A stretch of 64,000 nucleotides of DNA. Source: Phocoena phocoena (lineage: Eukaryota; Chordata; Mammalia; Artiodactyla; Phocoenidae). The stretch covers positions 70,855,691 to 70,919,690 of the forward strand of contig NC_089231.1 in NCBI RefSeq assembly GCF_963924675.1, written 5' to 3'. The notes beneath the pieces are model-generated. The model did no database searches, was not told the DNA's origin, and saw only the letters and a program-made list of their open reading frames with translations. Made by a program: the position numbers and the translations under genes. This document shows, piece by piece, positions 42,991-54,928 of this stretch (the stretch's first letter is position 1; every line of letters begins with the position of its first letter).

Positions 42991-43225
42991 AGGATTGCCG
43001 GATTTAGCAAATAAAATATAAGATGCCCAGGTCAATTTTAATTTCAGATAAACAATGAATATTTTTTAGTGTAAGTATGTCCCAAATATTGGATGGGATA
43101 TACTTATGCTAAAAATTGTGGGTTTTTAAATCTGAAATTCAAATTTAACTGGGATTAGGGTTAGGATTAAGGTTCGGGTTAAGGTTAAGGATAGGGTTAA
43201 GTTTAGCAATCTTATGCCCTGGCTG
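42991..43225. repeat. Palindromic DNA-transposon relic
   Basis: The left arm atgcccaggtcaattttaatt plus tcagataaacaatg is answered by the right arm ctgaaattcaaatttaactggg, with gtaagtatgtcccaaatatt and ggatgggatatacttatg near the centre (about 43090). This matches an ancient mammalian palindromic element I recall but cannot name. The right arm is interrupted by telomere-like hexamers and picks up again with tttagcaatcttatgccc. Confidence 0.7.
43155..43202. repeat. Telomere-like (TTAGGG) hexamer array, degenerate
   Basis: Eight consecutive 6-bp units in register: ttaggg, ttagga, ttaagg, ttcggg, ttaagg, ttaagg, ataggg, ttaagt. It lies inside the right arm of a palindromic DNA element. Confidence 0.85.
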
Positions 43226-44204
43226 ACCCAACACAGCGAGGAGATAAACTGGCTCCATATCCACCTCCTGGCTCATCTGGGGCCTGGGCTAATTCTGCAT
43301 TTTCATCAATAATTCCTGGTGCTCAGCCCACACGTCCCCTGAAGACCCATGGTGTTACCTTCTCTTACTGCCCTTGATGAATGGGGACCTCAGAGTCTCA
43401 TCAGGTGTAGACAGAACAGCCCTGCCATGCAATCGCCACTCCCAGACTCCACAACACATGCCAATGCAACGAGTATCATCTGTCTTTTGATCCAATGAGA
43501 GGAGAGGAAATCCCCCTACCCCTCACAAAGCCAGGGGCTCCAGTTCTTTGGCGCTGAATAGATTCCGGAATAGGCTCTTTGGGATCCCGCTTCCCCAGGC
43601 TGCAGATAAGATGACAACGTGTCATCTTACTTGGATTCATGGTTTGGGAGCGTACAAACAGCTGAATGCAGTTTTCTTCCTCTGCGCACCAGGTATACAC
43701 AGCCCTGGTTCCGAGAGTCTTTTGTGGACGGCTGGGTGACTGGGGTGTCCTGTTTCTCATTCTTTCTTCAAAATGTCCTCCACGGATGCCTCTGAAAGCC
43801 CTGCCAATGAATGGCCCCACTGTCAGGCCCAGATGAGCAGATAGTGGGCAGTGATTCCCCCAACTCAATTCCCTTCCTTTGCCAGTTTGGGAGGCTCAGA
43901 TACCGCTCACCTGTCCTTCCCATGCCTCCAGGGAGAAATTCAAATGCCCCTTTGCACTCAGGAAAAAATGGTCAGGACTCACCAAACTTCTTCTGCTATC
44001 GGACCTCTGTTTGCTTCCTCTCCCCCCAGCCTGCTTCTCTGGCCTCACGAGTCTGCTGCTCTTTCACTACCAGAGTGACTCACCAGTTCCTAATGGGCCT
44101 CCCTGACGCTGTTTTTTTTTCCTGCCTTCAACCCAGACTCAGCCTTGGGTGAGCGTCTGCATAGGCCCTAAGGTGAGAAGAAGCAAGCTGTCCATAATCC
44201 CTTT
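43226..44204. other. No recognisable feature
   Basis: About 1 kb with no repeat I can name. A pyrimidine tract ending in cag at 44136 resembles a splice acceptor (see findings). Confidence 0.35.
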
Positions 44205-44270
44205 TATAATTAGCAGTGGAGCCAAGCTCGAACTCAGGCTCAGCCGACCCCAGAGCCTCACTTCTCTAGG
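44205..44270 (-). repeat. MIR SINE end fragment
   Basis: tataattagcagtggagccaa, gctcgaactcaggctcagcc, ccccagagcctc is the reverse MIR 5' end. Confidence 0.65.
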
Positions 44271-45224
44271 GCTCCAGCAGAGTCCGGCAGGAGCCAGGGC
44301 CAAAAGCTGTTGGATTATCCACATACGAGCTTCCAGAACCACGATTTAATTACAGCACCGATGCCAAGGGCTTTGAAAGTCCCAGGCTAGGTGTTGAAAA
44401 CCCAGGAAGTAAGGGGGCTTTTGCTGTGCCTTGCTTTCCCTTCAAGGGTTGCTCCCGGGGACACATCAAATCCCCAGCCCCCTTTCATCTTCCTTTTGCT
44501 TTTCCAGCTCTTTCACTGTGGACTGTTTTTTTTTCCCTTCCAGATAATTATTTACACAGAAGGAGAATAATTAGCAGCCCAGGAAACGCGTTTTTGTTCT
44601 CAGCTCCCTGCCCCGGCCTGCCTCTCTCGTCTGAAGTGGTGCACTTGGAAGAGGGACATCAAAGCTGCTGGGGAGGCTTTGCACTGAGAGGGATTTTCTT
44701 TGTCTGACTGAGCAGCAAAGAAAGACAATCTTGGCTTGCTCGTCTCTGCCCGCTCACTGCGGCCATTTCCCTGGGCCTGGGGACCCTCCAGTGACCAAGG
44801 AGAGGTGAGGATAACAGACTGCTTCCCAAGTACGGTGGGTGTTTTCCTACTTGGTTTCAATCTCTTTTCCTGGACCACAAAGGGTACATTCTGCCTTCTC
44901 AGAAAACGTTAGAGCCAGAAGAGTCTGTCTGGTCTGGAAAACACAAACTCAGATGCTTCTTGTGGTCACCAGGTCACAAGCTGAGTGAAGCAGACAAGTA
45001 TACGATGATGGGGAGGGGTGGAGTCTGGGGTAACTCAGAGCAGACCTGCCCCTCTTAAAACCTGTCTGTCGTTGCTATGTGGCAATGGGGGCCCAGTGTG
45101 GGCTGACTCCCAATTTTTCTAGAGAAGCTGGATACATGAGTTTGCATCTGAAATTAAATTGTAAAATGCTGTGAAGGCCAAATGAAACACCAAAAGAAGG
45201 GCTGGCTATAGCCCACGACCACCA
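44271..45224. other. No recognisable repeat
   Basis: About 950 bp of apparently unique sequence, the longest repeat-poor block in this part. It contains two TAAT-type homeodomain words near 44545-44575. Confidence 0.4.
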
Positions 45225-45370
45225 ATTTGCAATGTCTCATCTGTTTCAACTCCCTCTTCTTGCCTATGAGGGAAACTGAGGCTCAGACAGTAGTAGTAAC
45301 TTATCCAAGATCACATATAAGGGATGAAGCCAGGACTGGAATCCGAGCCTTCAAGTATATCATGGAATCC
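45225..45370 (-). repeat. MIR SINE
   Basis: tgagggaaactgaggctcag, acttatccaagatcacatat, aggactggaatccgagcc. Confidence 0.75.
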
Positions 45371-45391
45371 AAGCCTTCAAGTATATCATGG
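45340..45391. repeat. 26-bp tandem duplication
   Basis: aatccgagccttcaagtata plus tcatgg (45340-45365) is followed at once by the same unit with one change, g to a (45366-45391). It lies at the end of a MIR. Confidence 0.95.
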
Positions 45392-45404
45392 CTATTTCCA
45401 GGGC

Positions 45405-45470
45405 TTGAAATAACTTAAGACGCTCGGCACACAGAAGGTACTTAGATAGCTGTCAGCTAGATGATTAGTG
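45405..45470 (+). repeat. MIR SINE 3' scrap
   Basis: gacgctcggcacacagaaggtacttag resembles the MIR tail. Confidence 0.5.
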
Positions 45471-45534
45471 ACAACATTTAATTAGCATTGATCACGTATT
45501 ATGTTTTAGCACTATGCTAGATGTTACATGTCTT

Positions 45535-46007
45535 AGATATATTCATCAGGACTCTTTTGGTTGCAAATGTCAGAAACCCAACTCAAAATAGTTTAAACAA
45601 ACAAAGATGCACTATATATATTCTATACTGGTTGCCATATATAAAGATGCGTGATCTGCAGGTGTGGCTGTACCTAGACGTTTATACCAATTGTCAGTTC
45701 ATTTTGCTTTCCCAACATTCTCTTTTTCTCACTTCTGTTCTCCTGAAGGCAGTGTGCTGACTCCATTCCTAGATACATGCAAGATGGTAAAACTGGCCAC
45801 AGACAGCTTGAAATTTGCGCCTTTCCAGCTAAAGACCCTAGAAGGCAAAAGAGCTCCCTATCCCAAGAGTGGAGCAAAAGCCCCAGGGCTAACTCTCATT
45901 GGACCAACTGAAGTCACTGCTCATCCCTAAATCAATCCTTATGGCCAAGAGAATGAAATGTTCTGATTAGCCATGTCTGGGTCATGTGACCACGCTTAGC
46001 ACTTGAG
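45535..46007 (+). repeat. Ancient interspersed repeat, family unassigned
   Basis: aggactcttttggttgcaaat, gtcagaaacccaactcaaaat, ctctcattggaccaactgaag, ctgattagccatgtctgggtc. The same word order recurs at 48340-48830, so these are two copies of one old family. Confidence 0.55.
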
Positions 46008-46515
46008 TGGACCTGGTTTTAGGTCTTACATTTAAGTCTTTGATTCATTTTGAGTTAATTTTTGTATGTTGTAGTAGGTAAGGGTATAGCTTCATTCTTT
46101 TGCATGTGAATACCCAATTTTATCAGCACCATTTCTTGAAAATACTGTACTTTCCTATTGAATGGTCTTGGCATCCTTACTGAAAATCATTGAACCATAA
46201 ATGGGAGGATTTACTTCTGGACTCTCTATTCTATTCCATTGGTCCATATGTCTGTCACTAAGTCAGTACCACACTATTTTGAATAGTGTAGATTTGTGGT
46301 AAAATTTGAAACCAGGAAGTGTGAATCCTTGAGCTTTGTTCTTCTTTTACAGGATTGTTTTGGCTACTTGGGGTCCTTTGAGATTCCACATGAATTTTAA
46401 GGTGAGTTTTTCTATGCGTGCAAAAAAAAACATCAGTGAGATTTTGACAAGGATTGCATTAAAACTGTAGATAGCTTTGGGTAGTATTGACCTCTTAACA
46501 AAATTAAGACTTTAA
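46008..46515 (-). mobile_element. Old L1 ORF2 fragment
   Basis: tgattcattttgagttaattt, gtgaatacccaattttatcag, tattctattccattggtcc, ggattgttttggctacttggg, acaaggattgcattaaaactg: a reverse L1M-type ORF2 3' part. Non-coding. Confidence 0.9.
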
Positions 46516-46814
46516 AAAATACATTTTATACATCTATATACAGATACATATGTGAGTGTGTGTGTGTTTGTTTACATGTTTGAATGTCTGTGTGGTTTGC
46601 ATATTGATTTATTCTAAAAAGTATAAGAAGTGGCTCTAAATCTGAGACACTCCTGGCCCACAGTAGGAGATCAATAACTACTTTGCTGAATGGTAGTGAA
46701 TTATACTGAATGAACAGAGAACTTGTTATTGGTCATAAAGTTCAGAGGCTGATGTTTATCTAGGATCAGCCAATGAGTAAGTTGCATTTGTGCTGATTTA
46801 ATTATCTTATCTTA
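46516..46814. other. Mostly unrecognised, with L2/MIR scrap
   Basis: A gtgtgtgtgtgt tract at 46556-46567. ctcctggcccacagtaggagatcaat (46649-46675) looks like an L2 or MIR tail. Confidence 0.4.
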
Positions 46815-47010
46815 ATGGTTTGTTTATTCATTCAATCATTATATTATTTCTTAATATAAGCATTTACTATGCGCTCAACCCTCTACTACTACTGAGGATA
46901 TACAGTGATGAACAAGACAGGCACAATTTCTCCTGGAGCTTATGACTGAGTTGGGGAGAAAAACACCAAAGAAAAGATAATTAATGTTTTAAATGATGGC
47001 TGCTGTCTTC
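46815..47010 (-). repeat. L2 LINE 3' end
   Basis: tttattcattcaatcattata, gcatttactatgcgctcaacc, gaggatatacagtgatgaac, ctcctggagcttatgactg. Confidence 0.85.
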
Positions 47011-47499
47011 ACTGAGGTCTGTTAGCTCATCTTCATGGAGTTGGTTGGGTCTGTTAGGAATGATAAAATTTACTTATGTCCACCATGTTATCAAGGATTA
47101 TCTTTGAAAGACTTTACTCTCCTTAAAACAACGTATATTCTCTGATTTGTTAAGATGTCCCAATAAGCCACTAAATCAAGAAAGGAGTGACTGGGACAAA
47201 GAGAATATCCGCCACAATATGCCTGCAGCCACACTGTTCTCAGACTCTGACCCTTTATGGCTGGAGTTGGAATCTAGAGTCACAGTTTCCACAGGTGGCG
47301 AATGGGAAGGCTAGTGGTGGAAAGAAAACACAGACGTTCTAGCAAAATGATGTTTACTGTTGGGGGGCGAATTTAGACCTTGGGGTGGGGATTAAGGGCA
47401 GAATCACTGTACGCACTGGCTGGAAAAAAGGGAAACAGAGCCCTGCACTGAGCACAGATTGGAAGCAGCCCTTGCGGGCTTGTGTGTAAAGAGAGCTAG
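47011..47499. other. No recognisable feature
   Basis: Unique-looking sequence. Confidence 0.4.
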
Positions 47500-47665
47500 A
47501 GCAGGGCCAGATATCCCACGTCAAGCCCTGACTGCCTCCTTCTGGCTATGTGACCTTGGGTAAGTCACTTCATAGTTTTGGCCACTTCAGTAATGTCTGC
47601 AAAATGAAACGCATCATCTTTGCCTGCTCAGAGGGTGGTCTGAGTATCAACAAGATTGTCTGTGG
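47500..47665 (+). repeat. MIR SINE
   Basis: ctggctatgtgaccttgggta, agtcacttcatagttttgg, ctgcaaaatgaaacgc. Confidence 0.78.
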
Positions 47666-48339
47666 AAGCTCTGCTCTGACTCTGAGTGGTACTGAGCTTG
47701 GAGGCTAATATTTCCATTGTTCTCTTCACACCTCTGATTCTTCTCATTTCTACCACTTGCTGACACCTGTATTCTTGGCACTTCTGCCATTCCATGTGAG
47801 CAGTTTCCAAATTAAAACTGCCACTCAGCTGGAAGGCGTTGAAGTCTCTTATTAATCTGAGTATCATTCAAGTCAACATATGTTGTTTTCTAGCTGCACC
47901 AAGTAAATTATTCCAGCATCAATGATCTGGAATCAATGATCTTTGGTGTTGGAACAGTTTAACAGCAGAGAATGTAGACATTTAGAGCAAACACAGAATC
48001 ACGGCATAATCCTAGGGGAGGCCCAGAGCTGCGTGACCATGTCCCTAAGAGCCTACCGAGTAGGTTTGCCTGTGACCAGTTCCCAGGATGCTAAGACTGT
48101 GACCTGGCACTGGAGAGATGAGTTATGGGTGGAAGCTACACGTGCTCCATCTGCTGCTCCACATTCAAGCACTCACTTCTACACAGCCACCTCCCTTTGG
48201 GGAACCCGGAATGGGTAGACCAGAACACCGGCTATGGAGCTTGACCTTGAGGACTGCATCCCAAGGATTCAGGGACAGCAGGGGGATTCTGACCCAAGGT
48301 GGCATGGCACGTATATTGAACCAGAGGAGGCTGGGTTTG
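47666..48339. other. No recognisable feature
   Basis: Unique-looking sequence with short chance open frames. Confidence 0.4.
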
Positions 48340-48830
48340 CTTCATCCATTAGTCAGGTGCATTTCATTTGTGAGAGAGAAAAAGTGAACTCAAACTAGCT
48401 TAAGCAAAAATAACATTTTAAAGGGGGGATGGGATTTATTAACTCATGGGATTAAGAAGTCAAAGAAATGGAGCTAGCTTCAGACCTGGCTGAGCACAGA
48501 GGCTCAGGCAGTATTGTCAGGAGTCTGCTCTCTCTCCATCTCTCAATTCTGCTGTCTTTCTTGGCTTGGGTTTCTACTCCAATAGAGAGAGTAGAAAACT
48601 ACCTGACAGCCATTTGACCTGCTGGCCCACTACTATCCTAGCAACTCAACATCTCCAGTGGAAGAAAAAACAAGTGTTCCCTGAAACTCTTGCCAGAAAA
48701 GACCTAGCAAGGACTCTGATTGGTCCAGCTTAGACCGCATTCTTATCCTCAGCCAAGCCCTGAGAACAGAACTGGGTCCCATTCCCAATCTTGGTGCTGG
48801 ATATGGTGGCAAGGGTGTCCTTCCCACCTA
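48340..48830 (+). repeat. Ancient interspersed repeat, family unassigned
   Basis: gaactcaaactagcttaagc, ggatgggatttattaactcatg, ggctgagcacagaggctcagg, gactctgattggtccagctta. Second copy of the family at 45535-46007, here with more of the middle kept. Confidence 0.55.
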
Positions 48831-49669
48831 CCCTGGATGGAAAAGGTCTTTGACTGGAGAGAAGTATCCTGTCACCAGAAGGCAGTGGGTGGGAGAAGGA
48901 TGGAAGTTAGACCAAAAAAAATGACCAAAATTTATAATATCAAATAATGCTTCATGCTTCCCAAGTCCCACAAGATAATCCACACACACAGAGAAGAAGA
49001 GTTCCACATTCGAATTAGCTTTGAAAACACTACAAGCTCAATGGCTTTGTATTTTAAAGGTTCTGAGACACCCTGCAGCGAAGAGACCTCTTTAAATTTG
49101 TCTAAACCAGCATTTCCTGAAATGTTTGGACCACGGATTCTTTTTGTTTTTCAGAACCAATTTTTAAATCTGAAAAACAAAACAAAAAACAGATGGGCTA
49201 CAGAGGGCCAAGATTCAAATGCCAAGAACACCAGGGCCAAACAACCTGAAGTTGGTGTTAACTGGACCAAGAGGCTGGAGCTGGGCAGAGGTGCATTAAG
49301 AGCGTGAACAATTCAGGAACAAGCTAAGAGCAGCAGATGGATGACCTTTCTTGGATGGTGGGCGCATAGTTTTTCTGGCCAGAAAAGCCAGAAACTGGGA
49401 ACTCTAATAGTGCCACCGGTTCAGGGGCCCATCTCACCGTGGGCAGGAGAGCAGTACTGGAGGATGGAGATGGGTGCTCATCAGGCGAGGGGAGAGAAAC
49501 CCAGGGTCCTAGCAAGGACTCTTTGGTGGATGGAGTGTCTGCTCCCAACACGTGGCAGAACAGAGGCCCTGAGAATTCAGAGCCAAGCTCTAACAGCTCA
49601 ATCAAGGTAGAAAACCAAATGCTGAGCAGGACTCAGGCTCTGGCCTAGGATTCAGAGTCAGGACTTGTA
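48831..49669. other. No recognisable feature
   Basis: Unique-looking sequence with an A/C-rich run near 49175-49190. Open frames at 49324-49610 mirror each other across strands. Confidence 0.4.
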
Positions 49670-50140
49670 TCTGTCAGGATCGAACAAGGAAAACAGAGAC
49701 AACTGTATGAATGAAGAATAGGGAATCTGAGACAGGGAACTGGTTATACACGTGATGGAAGGGCTGAGACATGAACACGCCCCAGTGACAGGGCCCAGAG
49801 AGGAATCCCACAGGAAACCCCTACCCCATCTTGGCTGTAGGTAAAAGGGGGAAGACAGTGTTACCCAGAGTCTGAGGTCCCCCAGTGGAAGCTGGCATCA
49901 CAGTGGGCGAGTCCAACAGAATCTGGGGCCACAGCAGGAGACACGGTAGCCACTGGAGATGCTGACCAGATCATGTGTGTGTGTGATTAACCATTTTCTC
50001 CCTCTCCAGTCTCCTGCCAGTACCAGCAAGTGCTGGACCCAGACAGAAGCCAGTGACCCAGGAGCCTCAAATGCACCGACAGGAGTCTGCTCCTTTGGCA
50101 ATTCCCTGAGCAGAAAAAAAAGGTGAGAGAGGTCCCGGAC
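49670..50140. repeat. Probable ancient repeat, unassigned
   Basis: gtatctgtcaggatcgaacaag and agacagaagccagtgacccag, aatgcaccgacaggagtctgc resemble ends of a common old mammalian repeat. I cannot name it. A gtgtgtgtgtg tract is at 49975-49985. Confidence 0.4.
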
Positions 50141-50194
50141 TAGCAAAGAACCTCAGCTTCAAATTACAAGATTACATGGTTTCCCAGATTTTCC

Positions 50195-50385
50195 CCTAGA
50201 TCAGGGATCAGCAAACTCTTCCTGTGAAGGGCCATTGCAATTCAGTCTCTAATGCAATGACTCAACTTTTCTGCTGTTTCCTGACAGTATACAAACAAAT
50301 TTGCTGTGTTCTAATAAAACTTTATTTACACAAACAACAGTGGGCCAGATTTGGCCCGCCAGCATGTAGGAACCTGGCGACACAC
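50195..50385. repeat. hAT-type non-autonomous DNA element
   Basis: cagggatcagcaaactcttcc, gaagggccattgcaattcag, ctaataaaactttatttac and ggccagatttggcccgcc match an abundant ancient hAT-type repeat. Family not named; no transposase. Confidence 0.7.
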
Positions 50386-52149
50386 GAAAGACAGTTACCA
50401 TCTTTGCACCTCACACCCAGGAGGTGACCTCTTTGCTTCTCTCCACAGAAATAGCATCTTGGGCTTTACAAATCGCAAAGCTCAAAAAATATATATATAT
50501 ATATTAAAAATATTCTTATGCTTAAAACCATTTCCCCCAGGATTCTGATGTGCAAAACCTTTCCTAGGCTGTCACAACAGTCTACTACATTGTCACCCCA
50601 TGTGTCTTTCAGATGTGACAACATGTAACCTGGACCCACATGCCATATCCAACCTTCTCTAGGACAACATGTAAGTTCTTCTTCCAAGAGCCCCAGGCAC
50701 GACGGAAGCTTGAACAGCAGGAGGTTGATTTTGAATTGAACATAACGAACCACCAGTCAAGGGCTGCTCTCTCATTGGTTTAAAGAGGCTCCTTCTGTCT
50801 CTGGAATTGTGAGAATAATTCTCGAAGACGCCCTCTTGGGGTTTCAGGGTGGATTTAGGCAGGCAGTGGCAATGTATTCAAGCTGGAATTGGTCCAAAAT
50901 GGTGCAGAGAGCAGCTGCTGAGCGCAGTGAGACGCCGTTCCCTTCCCCAAGCTCTGGGTGCAGACAATGCCTGAGCTCCTCTTGCCGGGGAGAGGGGCTT
51001 GGGTACGAAACTTTGACACATCCATGAAAGAGAATTCTTCCCTCGAAGACACACTTCTTTAGAAAGCTCTTATTTCTTGGAATTCCAAATGGAAATGGAG
51101 CCACTCGTTTCGGCATCCGCATGTGCCCTCTCTTCCCAGCCTTTAGACTTAGTGCCCCCACCATCTCCTTCACCCCACATTTTGGCCCTCCTCCCTTTGT
51201 TCTTTTCACCCCCTTCACTAATGCTCCCGTGATCCATCACCTCAGCAGCCACGGCCCTCAGGCAGGTGCAGTAACGACCCATACGACACAGACTTTGGCT
51301 GGAAGACTCTTGACCAAATTTGCTGACCACACGGCATCCATCACTCAGGAAATGTCCTTGTCCCAAAGATTCTGTGAAGGCCAACATTCTGTGACCCTTC
51401 TCTCTTAGTTCTATTACCCTTCCATTTACACGACCACCACATAAAGGAGGAGGGCGTGCAGCGGGGGAGGAGAAGAGCTCCTGAATACGCATGTATTGCA
51501 GCTGTCAGTCTCAGCTTTCTCTTGTCAGGTTTTATACGCCCTGCCCTCAACTTTGTGCACCTACACATTGACCCCAGTCTTACCGCTGTCTCACACTGAC
51601 TGGCCCCTCAGCTAACAGCTCCTCCCACTGGCACCCAGCCCGCTCCTGGTGGTCCCCGTCCCCGCTCCCATATTGGCTTATCATGGCCTTGTAAGCAGAG
51701 TATGGGCATCAATTCATAACATTGTTTATCTGTCTCTAAAACTCACCAGCATTGAACATGGTCTTTCCTAGTACTCTGAGAGAAGTGACCTTGGACTGAT
51801 AAAATTTTCTGAAAGCAATAACAGTTTTGAAAGCAGGTACTCATTTCGTACTTATTTTGTGTTGTCTGGAAGGCCTTGAACAGTGCTGTGCGTGGTGACA
51901 ACAGTAAATAGGGTTTATCTCATTTCCCAAATCCAGTTGATCAGGAGTGCCTGCCTCAAACTACATCCAGGCTCAGCAGGAAGAGTTCCATAATTGATTA
52001 GTAATGTCTGCAGCAGATATAGGCTGGGAGGGTGATGACATACATGCTACTTATCTGCTGTCCCTTTGGTAGGTGGTCAACCAGTACCTGCTGAAGCTGG
52101 TGAGACAGGAAGAGCTCAGAACCAAGTTAGAAAAGACAGGATTTAAAAT
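50386..52149. other. Mostly unrecognised
   Basis: About 1.76 kb. It holds a short (AT)n tract at 50489-50503 and unique-looking sequence. Open frames at 50844-51492 (up to 140 codons, minus strand) lack any recognisable domain or splice context. Confidence 0.4.
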
Positions 52150-52250
52150 GAGCATTGCTGCTAATTAGCTGGGTTGATACTGAGCAAAATCCTTACTCCT
52201 CTGGGCCTCCACTGCCTTAACTATGAAGAGAAATGTCGAGATCCAAACAA
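52150..52250 (+). repeat. MIR SINE fragment
   Basis: gctgctaattagctgggttg, cctctgggcctccactgcc. Confidence 0.55.
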
Positions 52251-52344
52251 AAATATTTCACCTGGAACCTCCAACCTTGCAGAAGCTTATGAAACTAATG
52301 AACATTCCCCAAATGACTGTCCATATGCAAAAAGACTAATGAAG

Positions 52345-52570
52345 AGGCAGCATACAATGGTTAAGAGTGACTTTGTAGTCAGATCAACCCAAGTTTGGAG
52401 CCTGGTGGGCAAGTTCCAGAACTCCTTTGTACCTCAGTTTCCTCAACTGTGAAATGACCACTCATGACCACTTAGTAAAAATTAAGTAAGATAAGGTTTG
52501 TCAATCCCTGGGTGGGGCCCCAGGAGGCATCTAATACATCCTATCGTTATTGGTATCGTTATTGTTTTAG
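52345..52570 (+). repeat. MIR SINE, near full length
   Basis: agcatacaatggttaagagtg, tgtacctcagtttcctcaac, tgtgaaatgaccac, tattggtatcgttattg. Confidence 0.85.
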
Positions 52571-53424
52571 ATGGGATGGGCCACTTCTCTTTTAGAAGCA
52601 GCCTATAAACCAAGTGATCTTTAGTTCCACAGATCTGTGGTTATTCTGTGGGGAAACACATCCTTCTCCAGATGATCAGAGCAGCTTAGTTTGCTGGCTG
52701 CATCCTTCAGAACATGAGGCCCACGGGAAGGGGGAGACATAGCAAAGAACCCTCTGATGTGGAAAAGGCCAGGGACCCCAGGGATGGTTGTCCTCCACAG
52801 CCCTTTCTTATGCCGAATGTCTGTGCTCCTCTAAATGCCAGCCACGTGTCTCTACAGGGCTCCGCACACAGGCAGCTCTCTCGGTGGGAGGCGATGCCAT
52901 TCTGAGATTTTTCTCTACTATTCTGTGAGTCGGTGTACAGTTCGTGTCCCCTGTTGGGCCAATTACTGACTTAAAATGTTGTTAAGAAAAGGCAAGAACA
53001 TTCATTATGTAGCAGCGAGCACTGAGGCTCCGTGGTTTTCTATTTATGCTGTTTGAAAAAGCCATTCTTCTTTGGTCTCTCTGTGCGTGTGTGTCACCAG
53101 AAGGCCTCTGAACCACAGATTCTTCCCTGGTAGCTGTCCGTCTTCTCTCCCCACGCCCGTCTATCACCCTGGCTTGCTCAGCAGGGATCGGCCAGGACAG
53201 GAACCGCAGGCAACAAAAAGCTGAGCAGGAACCGCAAGTTGCTGGGGACAGAGATGCTTAAGTACTGTACAAGTGCAGGGGATGAAGAAAAGGGAAGCAG
53301 CAGCTGGTTTATCTGGTCCGCATTCTTGTGGCACAAATGGAGATGAGATCACATGATGCCACAACCGTGAGTAAATTCCACGAAGACACTTGAAACCATG
53401 AAAAAGCCCAACACTCTCCTGGTG
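52571..53424. other. No recognisable feature
   Basis: Unique-looking sequence. Confidence 0.4.
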
Positions 53425-53545
53425 TGAAAAACAAGACTAGGAGTGAGGAGACCTGGGTTCTAGTTATGGCCTGTTTGACCTTGAACAAGGAATCGAATCT
53501 TTCTGGCTCCCAGACCATCCTTCTGCAAGCTGAAATTGGTGACAT
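53425..53545 (+). repeat. MIR-like SINE fragment
   Basis: gagacctgggttctagttatgg, cctgtttgaccttgaacaagg, tctggctcccagaccatcc. Closest to the MIR3 kind. Confidence 0.6.
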
Positions 53546-54834
53546 CATCACCATGTTTCCATTCAGCCCCTACGATCCATGGATATATGACTCCATGAGC
53601 CAAAGCCTGTGGATGCACTGAGCTCTTTGGTAAATTCCTATTTCGGACCCAGTCTCTGTACTTATAACAGACCCTCAACCAACCACAGGGGAGGGTTCCC
53701 CAGATTTGGATACACTTTGGATCAATCCATATGCTTTAGAGTACAGAACTCAAACCTCCCGTGAGCTGGAATACTACTCATCTGATCAATCATTTTCATC
53801 CTATGATAAATACTTTATTGCAAGGAATGCACACCTAGGCACTTTTAAAATTAATCCGAGTCTGCAATCAGTCAGGGAATAGATTCACACCTTCACTTTA
53901 CTTTTCCTAAGCAGGCAAAATGAGCTCATCTCAGGTATAGGATTAGTTCCTCCAGGAGGGCGGAATCCTTTCTGTATCTTCAAACCAGCCTGACATCCAA
54001 GCCCTCACCTCATCAGGAACCTGTTTATCCAACCCAGCTACAAAGAGGCGGGCACGTTCTCTCAAAGTGGCTCTCCTCATTTTTTCTTTATTTTCTCCTG
54101 CTTTTTTTTTTTTTTTAATAGCTTGCTCTAAGTATAAGGCACAGGGTTTCCAGAGTAACCTTAGGGAGCCCAAAGTTCTCCATTGGCTAAAAGATGACAG
54201 TGGAGTTTCTCCATCTCCCATGACTCCTTTCTAGCCTCCGGACAAACAGAAAGATAAAGAATTGCAAAGTGATTTGATCCCCTTTGCCAACAGGATGGCA
54301 ACAATCTCCATGATGGCTTTCCCCCTTCAATCTCAAAAGAGAAAACCTCTCCTCACTAGAGTCATCAACATCTCAGTGTTTACTGAGTTAATATGACAAT
54401 GGTCTCCTTAGCAACCTTGTTCTCACAGGATTGAAGGAGACAAGTCCTTCTTTAATGCTTCCCCAGCCTAGACCAGAACACAAGCTCTCTCCAACATCAG
54501 TAAACAGAATGTAATGAGGTTACAAAAAAAAAGCCAGTGATACAAGATAGCTTCTCCCTGAGTAGCTTAGCAGGCAGGGTTGTTCTGTTACACAGGGCTA
54601 CTCGGTAGCTAAGGACCTGGCACACAATGAGGTGGATGGAGCATTGTGTCAGTCTCATTCCTAAATGAACTTACTGTTCTACAGAGAAAAGAGGTTGGGC
54701 TAATATGATACTTACCTCTTAGCTTCTTACTGGGGCTCACATATTATAAATGAGAGCTCCTAGTGCGGAGCCTGACACGCACCAGGTCAGAAAGCCTGAT
54801 GGGGGTCAAGAGCTTATGATCTACTAGACGATCC
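53546..54834. other. Mostly unrecognised
   Basis: About 1.3 kb with a T run at 54102-54116 and no repeat family I can name. Confidence 0.4.
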
Positions 54835-54928
54835 GTTTATGAAGACAGAGTATCCATCTGCCCTCTTCAGTGATCAGTGCTTAGTGGTGCCTGGCACATA
54901 ACTGATGCTCAAAATTTGTGCTATTGAA
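54835..54928 (+). repeat. L2 or MIR 3' fragment
   Basis: gtgcttagtggtgcctggcac, ataactgatgctcaaaatttg. Confidence 0.7.
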
